Assembly: GCA_026770585.1 (NCBI GenBank)
Contig: MU646856.1
Location: 193,327-205,179, forward strand
Length of the DNA stretch: 11,853 bases
Source of the DNA: Baffinella frigidus
Lineage: Eukaryota > Cryptophyceae > Cryptomonadales > Baffinellaceae
Direction of reading: 5' to 3'
Part shown: positions 11,485 to 11,853 of the stretch, in pieces
Layout: every line of letters starts with the position of its first letter
How positions within the stretch are numbered: position 1 is the first letter of the stretch
Notes under the pieces: generated by a model
The model's input: only the letters and a program-made list of their open reading frames with translations
Database searches by the model: none
Told to the model about the DNA's origin: nothing
Translations under genes and position numbers: made by a program

Positions 11485-11615
11485 CCAAGAGGGGCCTGTA
11501 TTGAATCAAACTTGAGTTGTGGGGGTGCATGCGTGGCGGCCATGCTGGCATTCATGAAAAGATAAGGGGCCCGTACATCGCCGAGCGACCTTGGAAAAAA
11601 TCAATCCACACGCTT
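11485..11615. other. Spacer without a recognisable gene
   Basis: Begins CCAAGAGGGGCC; N2 is followed by CCAAAGGTCC, a similar start. It contains GGGGGTGCATGCGTGGCGGC. No frame or repeat of note. Confidence 0.45.
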
Positions 11616-11718
11616 ATCCCTTAAGTGGCCAGGCAGTCAAATTTGACGGCCAAGAGGTCCTAGGCAGGTCCTAGGGCCCTACGGTAGGGCGTATGAGCCT
11701 ACTGGCCACTTTAGGGAT
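11616..11718 (-). mobile_element. Foldback element M4 (103 bp, inverted orientation)
   Basis: Same ends as M3 with one mismatch (TTTAGGGAT), but the core is reversed: the CAGTCAAATTTGACGG part comes first and CCCTACGGTAGGGC later. TA at both ends. Confidence 0.93.
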
Positions 11719-11794
11719 ACTCGTTAGTAGACGATGCCGAAATGGACAACCCCCCCCCCGCCCCCCCTAAAGAGGGTAATATCCCCACGAGGGG
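11719..11794. other. Short spacer with long C run
   Basis: Holds a poly-C stretch (CCCCCCCCCGCCCCCC near 11751-11767) and nothing else I can name. Confidence 0.5.
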
Positions 11795-11853
11795 TACAGG
11801 GGTACCTCGCTCATGGGAAATCGCCCCCCCCCCAGGACCACCGTAGGACCCTA
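11795..11853 (+). mobile_element. Foldback element N4 (cut by window end)
   Basis: TACAGGGGTACCTCGCTCAT then GGGAAATCGCC and CAGGACCACCGTAGGACCCT: left terminal repeat and core start of family N. The right half lies outside the window. Confidence 0.85.

Overview
This window looks like eukaryotic nuclear subtelomeric or telomere-derived DNA with no confidently identifiable intact gene. The main clue is the abundance of heptamer tracts of the CCCTAAA type (G-rich strand TTTAGGG), which is the telomere type of plants, green algae, dinoflagellates, chromerids and some other algae. They are mixed with variants AAACCCC, CCCGAAA, CCCTACA and GGTGCAG. Several short coding-like remnants are GC-rich at third codon positions. 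I read this as a microalga or other protist with a repeat-rich genome. A dinoflagellate is possible, but the sequence alone does not settle the taxon.

Layout. 1-80: AAACCCC tract. 81-1988: mostly non-repetitive DNA with a few short dispersed repeats and hairpins and no recognisable gene. 1989-2276: the most coding-like stretch, a GC3-rich fragment that ends in a dispersed repeat. 2252-3490: tandem and duplicated blocks, including eight near-identical 24-bp units. 3495-5932: a patchwork of CCCTAAA/AAACCCC tracts, duplicated 49-67 bp blocks, one 179-bp foldback element, and three in-frame copies of a 21-codon segment ending in DPNDERDPKAVRY. 5933-7660: less repetitive DNA, then a 31-33 bp tandem repeat interrupted by foldback elements at TA dinucleotides. 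7660-9640: telomere-like heptamer arrays joined to a repeated GC-rich block (CGCATGGGGGAGGCGGG...), including an array of exactly 60 heptamers with no indel. 9640-11853: a dense mosaic of small foldback elements (MITE-like, mostly flanked by TA) inserted in and between diverged copies of a short coding-like motif (TFEQVMAELYP).

There is no operon or pathway to describe. The biology is mobile-element and repeat biology: at least six families of small non-autonomous foldback elements (called A, M, N, P, Q and S here), none encoding a transposase in this window, plus spread of telomere-like DNA. Three features stand out: (i) the repeated peptide-coding remnants with largely synonymous changes, (ii) insertions whose pre-insertion site can be inferred from neighbouring repeats, and (iii) hairpins whose arms differ between copies yet still pair.
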